Program-made: the position numbers and the translations under genes
Part shown: in pieces, positions 12,801 through 22,960 of the stretch
Position numbering within the stretch: the first letter of the stretch is position 1
Layout: every line of letters starts with the position of its first letter
NCBI RefSeq assembly: GCF_949628265.1
Contig: NC_088788.1
Span: 29,870,335 to 29,934,334 of the forward strand
Length of the DNA: 64,000 bases
Direction of reading: 5' to 3'
Source: Cloeon dipterum
Taxonomy: Eukaryota > Arthropoda > Insecta > Ephemeroptera > Baetidae
Notes under the pieces: model-generated
The model's database searches: none
What the model was told of the DNA's origin: nothing
Seen by the model: only the letters and a program-made list of their open reading frames with translations

Positions 12801-13405
12801 CTTCTTCAAAGGCTTCCTCGCCCCATGGATACCTTATTGCGTGAGTCAAAATTAGCAACATTTCCACAGATGCCCTGATTGTGAGCAGTAAACCATTGTT
12901 TCCCAAATTATTAATAATCTAAAAATGCTATATTCCAAAGGGTTGAAGTGACGGAGTTGAAGTTGAGGGAACGGCTCAGGCACTGAGTTTAATTTGATAT
13001 CTAAATAAATTCAAGCAGAAATATTATAGTTACCAGTCAACGGGATTTGCTGCATGCTGCAGCAAGTATGGAGACTTTTCTTTAGCCAGCCGATTCATTT
13101 TTTTGGTTGAGCCAGTTGCCATTTCTCTCACTCCAAAATTTGTCTTCTTGTCCTCTTTGCACAAACTGTAGGAGCGTACAAATAAGATTTTTTGACTCTC
13201 AAGTGCCCGTCATAACAACAAATTACCAGTTGATGTAATTTTTACTTGTTGACTGGTGGAAGTCGGCCCTGTGGGGAGTCTGGAGATAAGAACCTTTGCC
13301 GACGAACGACACTGCAGGAACCTTAGCTCGAATTAGGTCCTCGCACTGCAAAACACTTTTGGCCGCAACCCTGAAGGTGTTAGCAGCTCGCAGGGCGCCG
13401 TACAT
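3832..13405 (-). CDS. SPATA20: SPATA20 (thioredoxin-like DUF255 / six-hairpin glycosidase-fold protein), likely mitochondrial
   Basis: Exons in transcript order: 13405-13227, 13165-13034, 12832-12613, one of two alternatives (12558-12415 or 12394-12248), 12172-11846, 11763-11584, 11528-11316, 11260-11068, 10514-10346, 10216-10011, 4564-4365, 4101-3832. Frames join throughout, giving about 810-811 residues; human SPATA20 has 786. Near residue 85 is [19 protein letters not shown] and near 131-134 the thioredoxin-like CHWC motif followed by HVMEHESFE, then [13 protein letters not shown], all hallmarks of the family. The second half is the alpha/alpha six-hairpin domain with [20 protein letters not shown] and SAEDADS. 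The basic N-terminus from 13405 ([14 protein letters not shown]) looks like a mitochondrial presequence; the frame upstream lacks an ATG. Biochemical function in animals is not settled. One intron (4565-10010) is far longer than the rest and hosts another gene on the opposite strand. Confidence 0.93.
4565..7133. other. First part of the long SPATA20 intron, before the nested gene
   Basis: No exon is supported here on either strand. A patch at about 4730-5240 is richer in G and C and holds CACGTG at 5006-5011 running into TGACGTCG; an open frame on the minus strand there (4739-5020) resembles nothing I know. The rest is AT-rich and featureless. Confidence 0.5.
7134..9498 (+). CDS. Nested gene for a secreted or single-pass membrane protein, reading frame interrupted in this sequence
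   Basis: This gene sits inside a SPATA20 intron on the opposite strand. Exons with good splice signals: 7134-7188 (signal peptide, [14 protein letters not shown]), 7252-7395, 7464-7495, 7549-7657, 7713 to about 8203, from 8268 to about 8412, 8486-8642, 8730-8870, 8920-9084, 9144-9298. The middle is a beta-rich-looking extracellular region, then a Cys-rich stretch ([25 protein letters not shown]), then a Glu/Asp-rich linker. A membrane helix ([20 protein letters not shown]) lies in another frame at about 9366-9440, separated from the linker by a one-base shift at a run of six A at 9265-9270. Frames also fail to join near 7949-8000, 8200 and 8405. Either the gene is decaying or the assembly has small indels. 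I do not recognise the family. AATAAA follows at about 9755. Confidence 0.5.
9499..10010. other. 3' region of the nested gene and rest of the SPATA20 intron
   Basis: AT-rich, with polyadenylation-type AATAAA motifs near 9740-9760 in plus orientation that suit the nested gene. I see no exon. Confidence 0.5.
11767..11820 (-). repeat. Three perfect 16-base tandem copies next to a SPATA20 acceptor
   Basis: The plus-strand unit AAATTTCAAGTAAAGG is repeated three times without change, followed by a partial AAATTT. It fills most of the 82-base intron 11764-11845 and abuts the acceptor at 11764. In the transcript each unit reads CCTTTACTTGAAATTT, so the acceptor-side pyrimidine tract has been multiplied. 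Confidence 0.9.
12248..12394 (-). other. SPATA20: SPATA20 alternative exon, copy A (downstream)
   Basis: This exon has 147 bases and 49 codons, also phase 0 at both ends, and encodes [16 protein letters not shown] and [20 protein letters not shown]. It is the same protein segment as copy B with about 28 of 48 residues identical by eye. Its donor, CAG then GTCTTTG, is weaker than that of copy B. Only 20 bases separate it from copy B. Confidence 0.88.
12415..12558 (-). other. SPATA20: SPATA20 alternative exon, copy B (upstream)
   Basis: This exon has 144 bases and 48 codons, phase 0 at both ends. It starts after TACTTACAG and ends CAG before GTGAATA. It encodes the segment with [16 protein letters not shown] and [20 protein letters not shown], which follows the CxxC motif in the thioredoxin-like domain. 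The family has only one such segment in its usual sequence, so this is one of two interchangeable copies. Confidence 0.88.
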
Positions 13406-14950
13406 ACCATCCGTCAGAGAAAAACACTCGCCGTGGCAACGTCTGTTGACTTTCTTCAATTGGCACCAGACGTGCTGCAATGTTTACGCCCGACGCATGA
13501 TTATTCTTGGCTAACAATAAGACGAAAAAATGATTGCTGCAATGCAACAATCAGAGCTTAACAGATAGCACAGCTTGTAAGAGAGGATAACACACAAACT
13601 TCGTTCGTTGTTTTGACGATCAGCAGTGTGGAGTGGAGTGTATAGTATACCAGCTGTGTTTGGGACATCACACAGGTTCAGCTTGATGAACGCATGCGCC
13701 TCTTGCAAAAATAAATTTACTGCATTATGGCGCGTTGGAATAAGTTGGATGAATAATTGCAATGACCGGAGCTATATTATTTTGCACTACACCAACAAAG
13801 AATTGTGTTTTTGTATTTTAATAATAGGTTTCGTCTAATCGTTACCATCAAAATCTTTCCAAGCACTGTGTCCTATAAAATCACAGGAGGCCATTGATGC
13901 AAAAAAAATGTAATAATTTATATTATTCATGTTTATTCTTGCGATGTCATATGTATATAGTACATAAAATACAAATAATATCAAATTAAGCAAGAAAGGG
14001 CGAACAGCACTAGCGAAAAAATGCTATAACGATCAATCACATTAAGGTATCATACAATATCGCACCGCACTGAGCCGCAAATCACATTATATTTAAACAC
14101 TAACACTAGTAACACTAATCACGATCATTGTGCACTTTTCAAAGAAGTTAATCCTTGAATTTATTTTTCGTGTTATTTTGGTTATTATTTCATCAAACTT
14201 CATGGATTTTTGGTGGTTTTAGGGGGAAGGTTGAAAGGACGTCTGATTTCGAACCCAAATACCGAACCCACTGAAAACGGTGACAAATAAAGCATCATGT
14301 TTACTCTCTTTTTCTTGAAAAATATCCTTAAAAATTAAAACTGGCGGATATTTCATCAAGCAAATCAAAATAATGCACTTATCTACAGATTTTGAATCCA
14401 ATTTAGACGTATTTAGACCGTTTTTGGATGCTTCAGACGGTTTTATAATGGTTCAAATGGTTAAAAATGGCATGATCCCGCAACGATTGGAAAGTCAGAA
14501 AAAATAGTCGATTGTCTAAATTTCACAGCTGTTTTAAAAAATAATTTTCAATTTTTAAAGCTAGTTTTTTATTCTGTTGATTCGTGACTGGCTCATGAGT
14601 TTTCAATAAATTATATTTCGTCATTATCCGTGAACTATATAAGGGTAAAATTTAAATTTGGTCCACTCTTCCCGTCTTTAATTTTTTAGATAACATGCTG
14701 GCAGGGACCAATAATACTGTATATTATTACATTTAATTTTGCATTTTCATAAAAATCTCCCTGTTGCAAAATAATTTTAATACACTATGAAACCAAAAAC
14801 TCTATCAGAGTCACACAACTCGACCATTCAGCAACAGCAGCCAATAAAACCTTGGAGAGGCATCCGCTCTGCATTTCCGGACTGTTCTCCTGGACAATGT
14901 TTTAGAGCACACTCACCACGCCACTTTGTTGCAAAGCGAAAGGGCTAAAA
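13406..14950. other. Intergenic region between SPATA20 and the C-type lectin
   Basis: The two genes are divergent, so both promoters should lie here. Sequence close to 13410-13480 is less AT-rich and is the likely SPATA20 5' UTR. The remainder is AT-rich with no supported gene. Confidence 0.5.
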
Positions 14951-17900
14951 ATGCGTGCCCTAATAAACCAACTTATATTAATAATCACCACTGCCTATTT
15001 GGTGGTAGGCCAAAGCTCAGACAGCAACTCCACCAGCACCACGATCATTTACACTGCATCCTCAGATGGTAATTTACTTTTTTAATATTGTTAGGTATTC
15101 AAAAAAATAACATTTTCCCACTCACCGCAAAAGTGACGGCTACCAAAACTACACCTGCGCCTGAAATTGCAAAGCCTCTTATTGGAACATTGGATTCTAT
15201 CTTGAATAAAGCTCCAGTAATTCCCGAAGTCATCCCCGTTCAAGCAATTTCCGACCGGGTTCAAATAATGCCAGAAGTGTTAATTGCTCCAAACGCGGAC
15301 CCCTCTGCCGCGAGCAACAGTTCTAGCACAATTGCAGAGAGTCCGATAGTTAGCAGAAATAGGTGGAGGATACCACCACTTGGAAGCCCTGAGCCACTGC
15401 CTGACAGGGTGAATCCAATTTTATCTGCGGGACGAGAGGACCCGATGAAAATAAATCCAGTCGTGGACCCTATCGCACCCCAAGTGAAACCAATGATTAT
15501 GGTTCCACAACTGCCACCTCTAGTAGTTGAATTACATAACTCGTGGCTTTAAAAGATGGTATTTAAAAAATATTATACAGGCCGCAACGTCAACGGATGA
15601 GCTTCCTGATGACGTAAAAATGCTGAAAATGGTTGAGTCTCCAAACTTACAATAGCAAACTAATCATAAAATAACATATTTAATTCAGATGATCAAAAAT
15701 CGAGATGAAAAAATTAATTCTCTTATTGCTGATGTGAGTATAATAGGAAATTCTGAACGAATCTTGATTTGTTTCACAATGATCCCTTTCAATATAAAGA
15801 TGACGCAATTACAAGACAAATGCGACAACAAGCCCGGACCAATAGGGATAGTGAGTTTGTTTACACTTTGAAAATAAGTAAGCACCTACGGATGTCGCCT
15901 TTTACTACTCAATTTTATCAGATACCACCTGGACCGATTTGTCCGCCGCCGACTAATGATATGGGATGCTCAGTAGTAAGTTTTTAGACAGAAAACCTCA
16001 ATAATATTATTTATATATAACTTGAAACGTCAGTTTTCCCGAAGACTTATAATTACTTTTCAAGTATAAAAGACATTTATTTATGTTAATTTATTTTAAA
16101 CAATGGCACATAGTAAATATTTTCGTATTTAGTCAGTTGTTGTATAGTTTAAAGATTGCTAGAAAAAAATCATAAGTTGATCTAGTTAATCGATTTAAAT
16201 TCCCAGTTCTACGGATTTTGCAAAGACCTGCTGAAAAGGGGCTTTTCCAAAAACTTAATAAATAAATTAATTAATATTTCAAATATATTATTATTTGTTA
16301 GAATAAATTTTCTTCAATATAATTTTACTCATAATCCATGTGTATAGATTTTAGGAGCAAAAGATGATGAGATTCAAAATCTGAGAAAGCGGATGACTTA
16401 TCTTGAGGTACGTGACAGCTGCAAGCATTAAATTGTTTTTTAAATTGAGTTTTAATTAAACATTAAATACTGTGTCAATCCTCAAAGAACCTTGGAAAAC
16501 AACCAAAAAGGCAAATTGATGTATATATCCAAAAGTCGAAGCCGGTCAAAAAAGGAAAAGTAAATATTTTGCAACCACTCATATTCAAATATCAGCTTTC
16601 ATTAGTTCCAGACAAAATCATCCACTGCAAATCCATCCGCTGCTGATTGTGAAAGCGCTGTAATAAAAATATATGAATGCAAATTTCTTTGAATGGCAAA
16701 ATATTTATCATTTTAGCTTAATTATGAGAAAACAGTCACAACTGCTCTTCAAACAGGAGTATTATTAAACAAATTGGGCAAACTTTCGATTTCATGATTA
16801 TAATTTGCTATAGGTGATTGAAAGAGATGTTCAAATTACAAATTTGCAAGAATCCCTGAAGAACGCAGAGGAACGAGCTACTGTCGTATGGCCAAAGTGA
16901 AAAATTGTAGTATTATAACTTTGTGAAAATTTGCAGATCCAAAATAGAGAAATTAACGCTTGCAACTTAAAAGTAAAGCATGAACAAAATGTATGCTTTA
17001 AATATTTTACAAAATTAAACACTTATAGATGAAGCGTGTTGAGATGGACTTACAGATGTGCAAAGATAGAGTTCAAAATAATAAATATGTCTCAAAAAAT
17101 AGTGAAGATAGCGAAGACGATGAAGCTTCATACGATGATGAAGAAGGTAATATTTCTTGCCTTGGAGTTTCAATGAAATGAATACATATTTTTTCCAGAT
17201 GATGAAGACGATAGCGAAGATCCTGGAATCCGTTCTATTGTTTACAGACTTTTAATTTCATCAGGTAAAGTGCAGTCTTTATTGAACAGTCTGATTTAAA
17301 GTTTACCTTTCTCATTCTGCAGCTATTCAAAACAGACACCCATTCGTTTATTTTAACGGTTTCCCGATGAAGTTTAACAGGCGTTTTGAAAATAAAGTAC
17401 CAGTGATTACTTTGGGAAACAATGAATATTACTTCCAGAACAGTTCGAGGGTAGAGTATTATCATACGTGTTGTGCAATAAAAGGTGGAATAACATGTTA
17501 CTTTTTTCAATTGCTCCAGGTGAACTGGAAGGTTGCCAGTAATAATTGTGAAAAGCGTAATATGAAATTAGCTTCGATTGAAAGTGAAGAAGAAAGCGCA
17601 ATGATTTCTGCGAGTAGGACTCTTGCCCTGTTCTGTGTATATGGAGCAGTTATCTTTATTTTTGTTGGCATTCTAGTCATTGGCAACTCCAACTACAATT
17701 ATTGGACCAGTGGGCGCGACAACTACGGCAAAGGAGATTTCCAATGGAGCACAATCAAAAAGCAATTCAACTTCACAAACTGGGCTCCTGACCAACCGCT
17801 CAATGGTAATGAAGAATATATTAATTTATCATCAGATGATTCTTTTTACCTTTCATTTGATTAGGTGATCCAAAGAGACAATGCGTGTCAACTGGGCCAG

Positions 17901-17974
17901 CCAATGATGGTGTGGTTTGGAAAGTAGAAGATTGCAACAATTACCTTTACTTTATTTGTGAGAAATCTTTGTAG
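14951..17974 (+). CDS. Secreted C-type lectin with a long segmented spacer
   Basis: Eighteen exons join in frame to about 573 residues: 14951-15068, 15095-15522, 15581-15613, 15689-15733, 15800-15850, 15922-15975, 16348-16407, 16488-16559, 16612-16659, 16717-16758, 16814-16885, 16937-16990, 17029-17146, 17199-17264, 17323-17450, 17520-17613, 17677-17805, 17865-17974. The start encodes a signal peptide (INQLILIITTAYLVVGQS). A Pro/Ser/Thr-rich exon follows, then ten short exons (33-72 bases) that encode a Pro/Cys patch with GPIGI and coiled-coil-like pieces (DDEIQNLRKRMTYLE, QITNLQESLKNAEERAT). A Ser/Asp/Glu stretch leads to the lectin domain with NYNYWTSGRDN, FNFTNWAPDQPLNG, and the closing VEDCNNYLYFICEKSL. 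The four domain cysteines are present, but the usual EPN or QPD and WND calcium/sugar motifs are not: QPL and KVED stand in their places. A carbohydrate ligand is therefore uncertain. The donor of exon 2 is weak. Confidence 0.8.
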
Positions 17975-18923
17975 CCATGTTGGGGCTGAAATAATAATCT
18001 ATATCACAAATTTTCGAATCCAAAAAATATGCACTGTTCAAATGATGTTTGTTGAAAAGTGTTTTTATATCAGTGCAAACGTGCACCAATTTTCAATTTC
18101 ATTGATCCAAGTTTGTTTTGGGGTCGGGAAATGATTTACTTTATTTAAATTTGCTTAAAAACCTTGTTACATGCTATACCTGATCTGATTGAGAATCAGT
18201 TAATAGCAGATTGTGATGGTGGTTGGTATGGAAAAGGAAAACACAAATTACCAAGAAAAAATTAATAAAACAAACATCCTAATTAGAATATATGCTTGCA
18301 TTGTTTGATTGAAGAGTTTTATAAAATGAACCCAAAGTGTATTTTTCCAAATATTCTATAAAACAAAATTCTAAATTCTGTATCCAGGGAGAGTTGTAGA
18401 GTAGATGAGTGGATGTGGTACATATACATATGTTAATAATGCTAGAGTTTGTAGTTTGTTAATTCACATCAATAGTATGACTTATTAAGAATTCAAACTT
18501 TGAAAAGTGAATAGGAATAAGGAAAGACTGGCAATCAGTTTAGAATTTGTTGAAAAGGTAAAAATCGCAAACAGACTACTAGAGCTCTTTTATCTTTAGA
18601 ATTAAAAACTATTAATTAGAAAATAAGAAGAGTAAAACTTTAATTAGTAATTAAAACTCCTAATTAGTAAAATAAAATCGAAAAAGTCAGAATATGGGAA
18701 AAGTAATAATGTTATATCATGCTACAAAATAACCAAATTAATGAATCAATTAATTAATCGCACGCGCTTTTCTTCCCCTCCCGGAATTCGCGCGCTTCGC
18801 TATGATTGGACCGTGAATGTGGTGAATGTTATACTTACGCCTCCTGTGCTCTCTTGTGTACAGCCTCACAATCCTTCTGTTTATATTTATAGATATATAT
18901 TTGTATCTCTATCGTTAACAAAA
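17975..18923. other. Lectin 3' UTR and LUC7L3 promoter region
   Basis: AT-rich sequence follows the lectin stop. A short GC-richer piece at about 18765-18860 just before the LUC7L3 start is its likely 5' UTR or promoter. No other gene is visible. Confidence 0.5.
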
Positions 18924-20427
18924 ATGGCGACGCTAGCGGCAGCAGCTCTTTTAGACGAATTAATGGGCAGAAATAGAAACATTCTGCCCGACGATGTTCA
19001 CAATAAAATAAGCTGGGATGACAATGACGTAAGTAGCAGAGAATCGAGTAAAAATTCCGATCTAAACCCATTAAAATATTCGTTTTCAGATATGCAAGCT
19101 GCACCTTGTCAAACTCTGTCCACACGAGTTGTTTGTAAATACGCGTGCTGATCTCGGTCCATGCCCGAAAATCCACGATGACGAAATGAGGAAAGAATAT
19201 GCGAAACAGTCAACCTACCGGAAGCAGCAATACGAGGACGAATTCATCCGATTTTGCCAAGGAATGCTGAACGAAGTTGAGAGGAAAATAGCCAAAGGAA
19301 AGGTCCGCCTAGCTCTCAGTGGACGGTCTGCCGATCCGGTAATAATATCAGTCTTTCATTGAAGTGGCAAAATTTTATTTTTATTTCACCCACAGGATCT
19401 TCAACAGGCTCCAGAAAGTGAAAAAGCCGAGACAGAAGAAATCCGAGAGCTGACTGAAAAAATCAACAAGTATGTCGAAGAGGCCGAAAAAGCCGGTATC
19501 ATGGGCAACGTTGATGAAGCTCAGGAGTACATGAAACAATGCGACGAGATCAAAGAGCTGAGAGAGCAAATGCGCAGACAGAATGGCTACTCATGGACAA
19601 ACGAACTTGCTCAAGCCCAGGAAAAGCAGATGGAAGTGTGCGAAACCTGTGGAGCCTTTTTGATTGTTGGTGATGCACAACAACGAATTGATGACCACTT
19701 GCAAGGCAAGCAGCACATGGGCTACGCGCGACTCAAGGACGCTGTTGATGAAATTCTGGTTGGTGGCATAGAGCTCTGGTTTGTTTTATCTTGATTAAAT
19801 TCCCTTGACATTTTAGGAGAGCCGCAGGAAAGCTAAAGAGGAGCGCGAGAAGCGAAGGGAGGAAGAGCGGAAGGAGAGGGCTCGAGCTCAGAAAGTGGAA
19901 GAAAAGTTGAGGGAAGCAGAACGCGAGGTGCGAAGAATGAACCGGGGGAGCAAAGATGAGGATGAGCACAGGCACAAGAAGGTGAAGCCCAAGCACAGAT
20001 CAAGGTCAAGAAGCCCACACCACAAAGGCAATCGACGAGATCATGACAGGCATGAGAAATCAAGGTTGCACTATGAAATGTTGCTCGAGTGCTGATTACT
20101 AATGAATGAATTGTTAGGCAAGGAAGGAGGAGCCCTGATTACAGAAGAGACTACAGAGATGACCGAAACCGCAATGATCGAAGTAATTACATTAATAATT
20201 ATTGCTATCCACCTACGGTCAAAATGGCATTCCAAAACCAAGTGGTTCATTCCATATAAATTTTTAACGCAAAGAAAACTTTTATTACAAAGATAAAACT
20301 TGTTGACCGATCTGTAGACAAATTAATTTGGCAATTGCGGTCACTTGCAAGATTCAGTGGATTGACTGTCTTAATTGTTCCAGATGCAGGCAGAAACTAC
20401 AAAGATTCAAGCCGAAGGGGTTCCTAA
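18924..20427 (+). CDS. LUC7L3: LUC7-like protein 3, U1 snRNP-associated splicing factor
   Basis: Six exons: 18924-19028, 19090-19338, 19396-19758, 19817-20064, 20118-20182, 20384-20427, giving 357 residues. The protein opens MATLAAAALLDELMGRNRNI and carries the two LUC7 zinc fingers: a CCCH-like one (CKLHLVKLCPHELFVNTRAD, GPCPKIHDD) and a C2H2 one (CETCGAFLIVGDAQQRIDDH, GKQHMGYA). The block EKQMEVC before the second finger matches LUC7L3 better than LUC7L/LUC7L2. The C-terminus is a Glu/Arg helix and a short Arg/Ser tail, shorter than in vertebrate LUC7L3 (432 residues). LUC7 proteins bind U1 snRNP and help choose 5' splice sites in the nucleus. A strong donor (CGAG then GTAAGTGG) at 20466 lies 38 bases past the stop. 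Confidence 0.9.
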
Positions 20428-20465
20428 GTGCTCTAAATACAAGTTAGTGAAAATGGGAGCTCGAG

Positions 20466-21079
20466 GTAAGTGGAGACGGAAATATTGAATTTTCAAACAG
20501 GACCTCCCTGAGCATGTTTTTTAATTAAGTCGCCATGCAGGTATGTGGCGACTTTCGCAGAAGGGTTGATTATACAAAATTTGTTGTCTTGTCTTTGAGT
20601 ATTTGCTGCTTTTGTTTTTCACTTTCAAAGTGAATAAAATGTAAATTGTGGTGGACAATTAGAATTCAGCATAGCGAGTCAAGCGAGCTTCACAACAGTT
20701 GTTGCCATCAAATGAGCCTGTCCATTACAGTGGAACCAGCAATATAGTCTGCTGCTACAATAATCCTCAGGTGACCCAGTTCTAGTTAGACAACAGTTTT
20801 GACTGTTGCTAATGGAAATTGTAGGGATTGTTCGCTCTGTTAAAGCGGCCAAAGGGCACTTTTAAGAATACATGATGACCGTGTGGGAGCAAAATTTCTC
20901 TTAAACACAACTGTTTTTTATTCACGTTAAACTGGTGTTCTTCAAGAGGCGAATATAAATAATAACAGTATGCATGTCTTTCTTGCAAATGTTGCTATGT
21001 AAGCCAAAATTATGAGTCCCTATCCGTTTGAAACAAACTTCACGAGCAAATGACTATCTAATTTTTCTTCCTTTTCCAG
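20466..21079 (+). other. LUC7L3: Probable intron in the LUC7L3 3' UTR
   Basis: The donor GAG-GTAAGTGG at 20466 and the acceptor TTCCTTTTCCAG ending at 21079 frame a 614-base candidate intron after the stop codon. The distance from stop to junction is 38 bases, under the roughly 50 bases that would normally trigger nonsense-mediated decay. No coding potential is seen after it. Confidence 0.4.
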
Positions 21080-21888
21080 TGCATTCTGAAGGACTCTCTG
21101 CAGCTGGACGTGCAGTTTAACTGCTACGAAACCTTCTCATTATGGATCACGGACTCCAGGTGACTTAATTTTAATGGCCTCTGCATTCCTGAAATTCCCT
21201 GTAATGTTCTTTTGAGAGCCCACCTAGAATTGACACCAGCCGTTTTATCCGAGCCTTGATATATTCAACGGTACAACGGCACTTAACATAATTGTAAATC
21301 ATTGCTATGTTAGTTAATGGGCTACCTAATTATTTGCTGCTGTTATATATTTGGTTGCTTCTTTTTAACACAAAAAAAACATGTTGATGTGGTTGCTCAA
21401 GTCCTAAACCCCATCATATTTTGCATGTTAAGAATATGTCAAGGCAGATTTTAATGCGGTCCACCAGACAGAACCTCTGTTGACCGAAGGTGATAATTTT
21501 CAGCAAGCTAGCTTAACACTGCTAGCAATTGGACATGCATTTAGAAAATAAAGTTTGAAAATTGAATTAATGTACTCTTGCGTTCTACGATTTATAACAA
21601 GTAATAAAGAAAAGAGAAATACCAAGCGTTTTTATTTAATGGAATATGTCACCAATTAGGCTACAACTTTAAGAATTTTTCAGTTTGTGTAATTCGTTAA
21701 AATTGAAAAGGCTGAAATCCGCGTGAGATCAAATATAAAATGTATTATGTTAACTATGGACGGTGGAGGGAGTGAGGAACAGGAAAGGCGTGTTTGCAAA
21801 CGTGGCAACATTGTCATGGTGTATGGTACTGTGAAGTGCAGTACCCCTTGCTCTAACATTACTCTAGTGTTACATTCCATACTAAACC
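21080..21888. other. LUC7L3 3' UTR and BLOC1S4 upstream region
   Basis: No exon with conserved protein is visible. AATAAA-type signals occur near 21548 and 21604. The last 150 bases are slightly GC-richer and lead into the BLOC1S4 start. Confidence 0.4.
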
Positions 21889-22539
21889 ATGGACGAAATA
21901 TTAAGTGATTTGGCTACTGACTATGCAAATTACTTAAAAATTGATATGGAAGATGAAGTAAGTCAAATTGGAGCTATTCTAATCAAGATAAAATGGTTTG
22001 TTTACAGTTGAAAAATGTTGGTGAAACAGTTGAGGATATGCTGACAAGGCTAGAGGAGTTTGGAAGTTTATTAGAAGGAGTAAGTTAAATTTTATGCCTA
22101 GATATGATTTAATAACACTAAAAATATTTTGTGCATAGGTTCACAATGGAGGTACAAGTAGCTTGTTGCACTTAGGCCCGGAATTAAAAATGAGTTGCCA
22201 GACGCTTGATGGGCTGTTCCAAAAGATTGACAATTTGGAAAAAATGGTTGCTAAAGTCAAAAAGGATGTTAGTACAATGGAAGCTCATTTGGAAAGTGCA
22301 GAAGCTAAATGCGGCATTCCATCATCTGATCTCAGAAGTTTTTTTAAGCCTTTATTCTTGGTAATTTGCTTTTAAAGCAGTAATTATATCGTGTTAAATT
22401 AATAATTTTCCTGGAATGTGTGTTTCAGAAAAATCAATTGTCTTCACCAGAAACAAGCTCTCAACCATTTGAGCAGCCTAACATCTTCAAGACATCCGAG
22501 TTCTTCCCCAAAGTTGAGGATCAAGTGGAGCTAAAATAA
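21889..22539 (+). CDS. BLOC1S4: BLOC-1 complex subunit 4 (cappuccino homologue)
   Basis: Four exons in phase 0 throughout (21889-21957, 22008-22079, 22139-22360, 22429-22539) give 157 residues. The N-terminal LSDLATDYANYL, the block ETVEDMLTRLEEF, and the coiled coil KIDNLEKMVAKVKKDVSTME followed by HLESAEAK match vertebrate BLOC1S4 (LAADYSTY, ENVETMLTRLDEF, KIDKLEAFVKMV, QVSQAETDLG). BLOC-1 is an eight-subunit cytosolic complex needed for lysosome-related organelle and endosomal cargo sorting. The Pro/Ser-rich C-terminal tail after the coiled coil is not conserved. The gene ends tail-to-tail with L(3)mbt, and an AATAAA overlaps the stop codon. Confidence 0.75.
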
Positions 22540-22960
22540 AAAGACGTTCTTTTACGATACCTAGTTGCAAATTTTATTTATATTTACAGCTTATATCCTT
22601 TTTGAAACTAAAAGTCAGGTAAATTCCAATTAGTTTTTCAAAAGGGTAAATCAGATTAAAAGGACTCTAATCACTTAACAGGTGAGGGAATGATTATAAA
22701 ATAAAAATACATCTAACTTTATGAACAGATTCTTGGTGAAGTGGATAGAGATCATTGCGGCTGCTATTCCTTTCAAAGAAGCAACTTAACAAAAGAGCTT
22801 GCAGCAATGATTTGTCAAACCATGATCAGAAGAAGTTTAATCTAAATTTCGCTGCCACAGCAAATAAGTATAAGATAGGCATCAGAAAAGTTTCATGATA
22901 AAATAAAGGTTGGAAGGATTAAAATGAAGAAAAGAAAAATGTAATCAAGCGATGGACAAC
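22540..22960. other. Convergent 3' ends of BLOC1S4 and L(3)mbt
   Basis: This 421-base gap separates two converging genes. Polyadenylation-type motifs occur on both strands and no coding exon is visible. The motif ATATCCTTTT at 22593 resembles a U12 donor but is not at an exon end. Confidence 0.5.

Noticed and set aside
14235-14275. GGGTTCGAAATC on the minus strand, like a tRNA B box
   Set aside because: No matching A box, anticodon arm or acceptor stem could be found around it.
22593-22602. ATATCCTTTT, a second perfect U12-type donor
   Set aside because: It lies in the 3' gap between two converging genes with no exon ending there; treated as chance.
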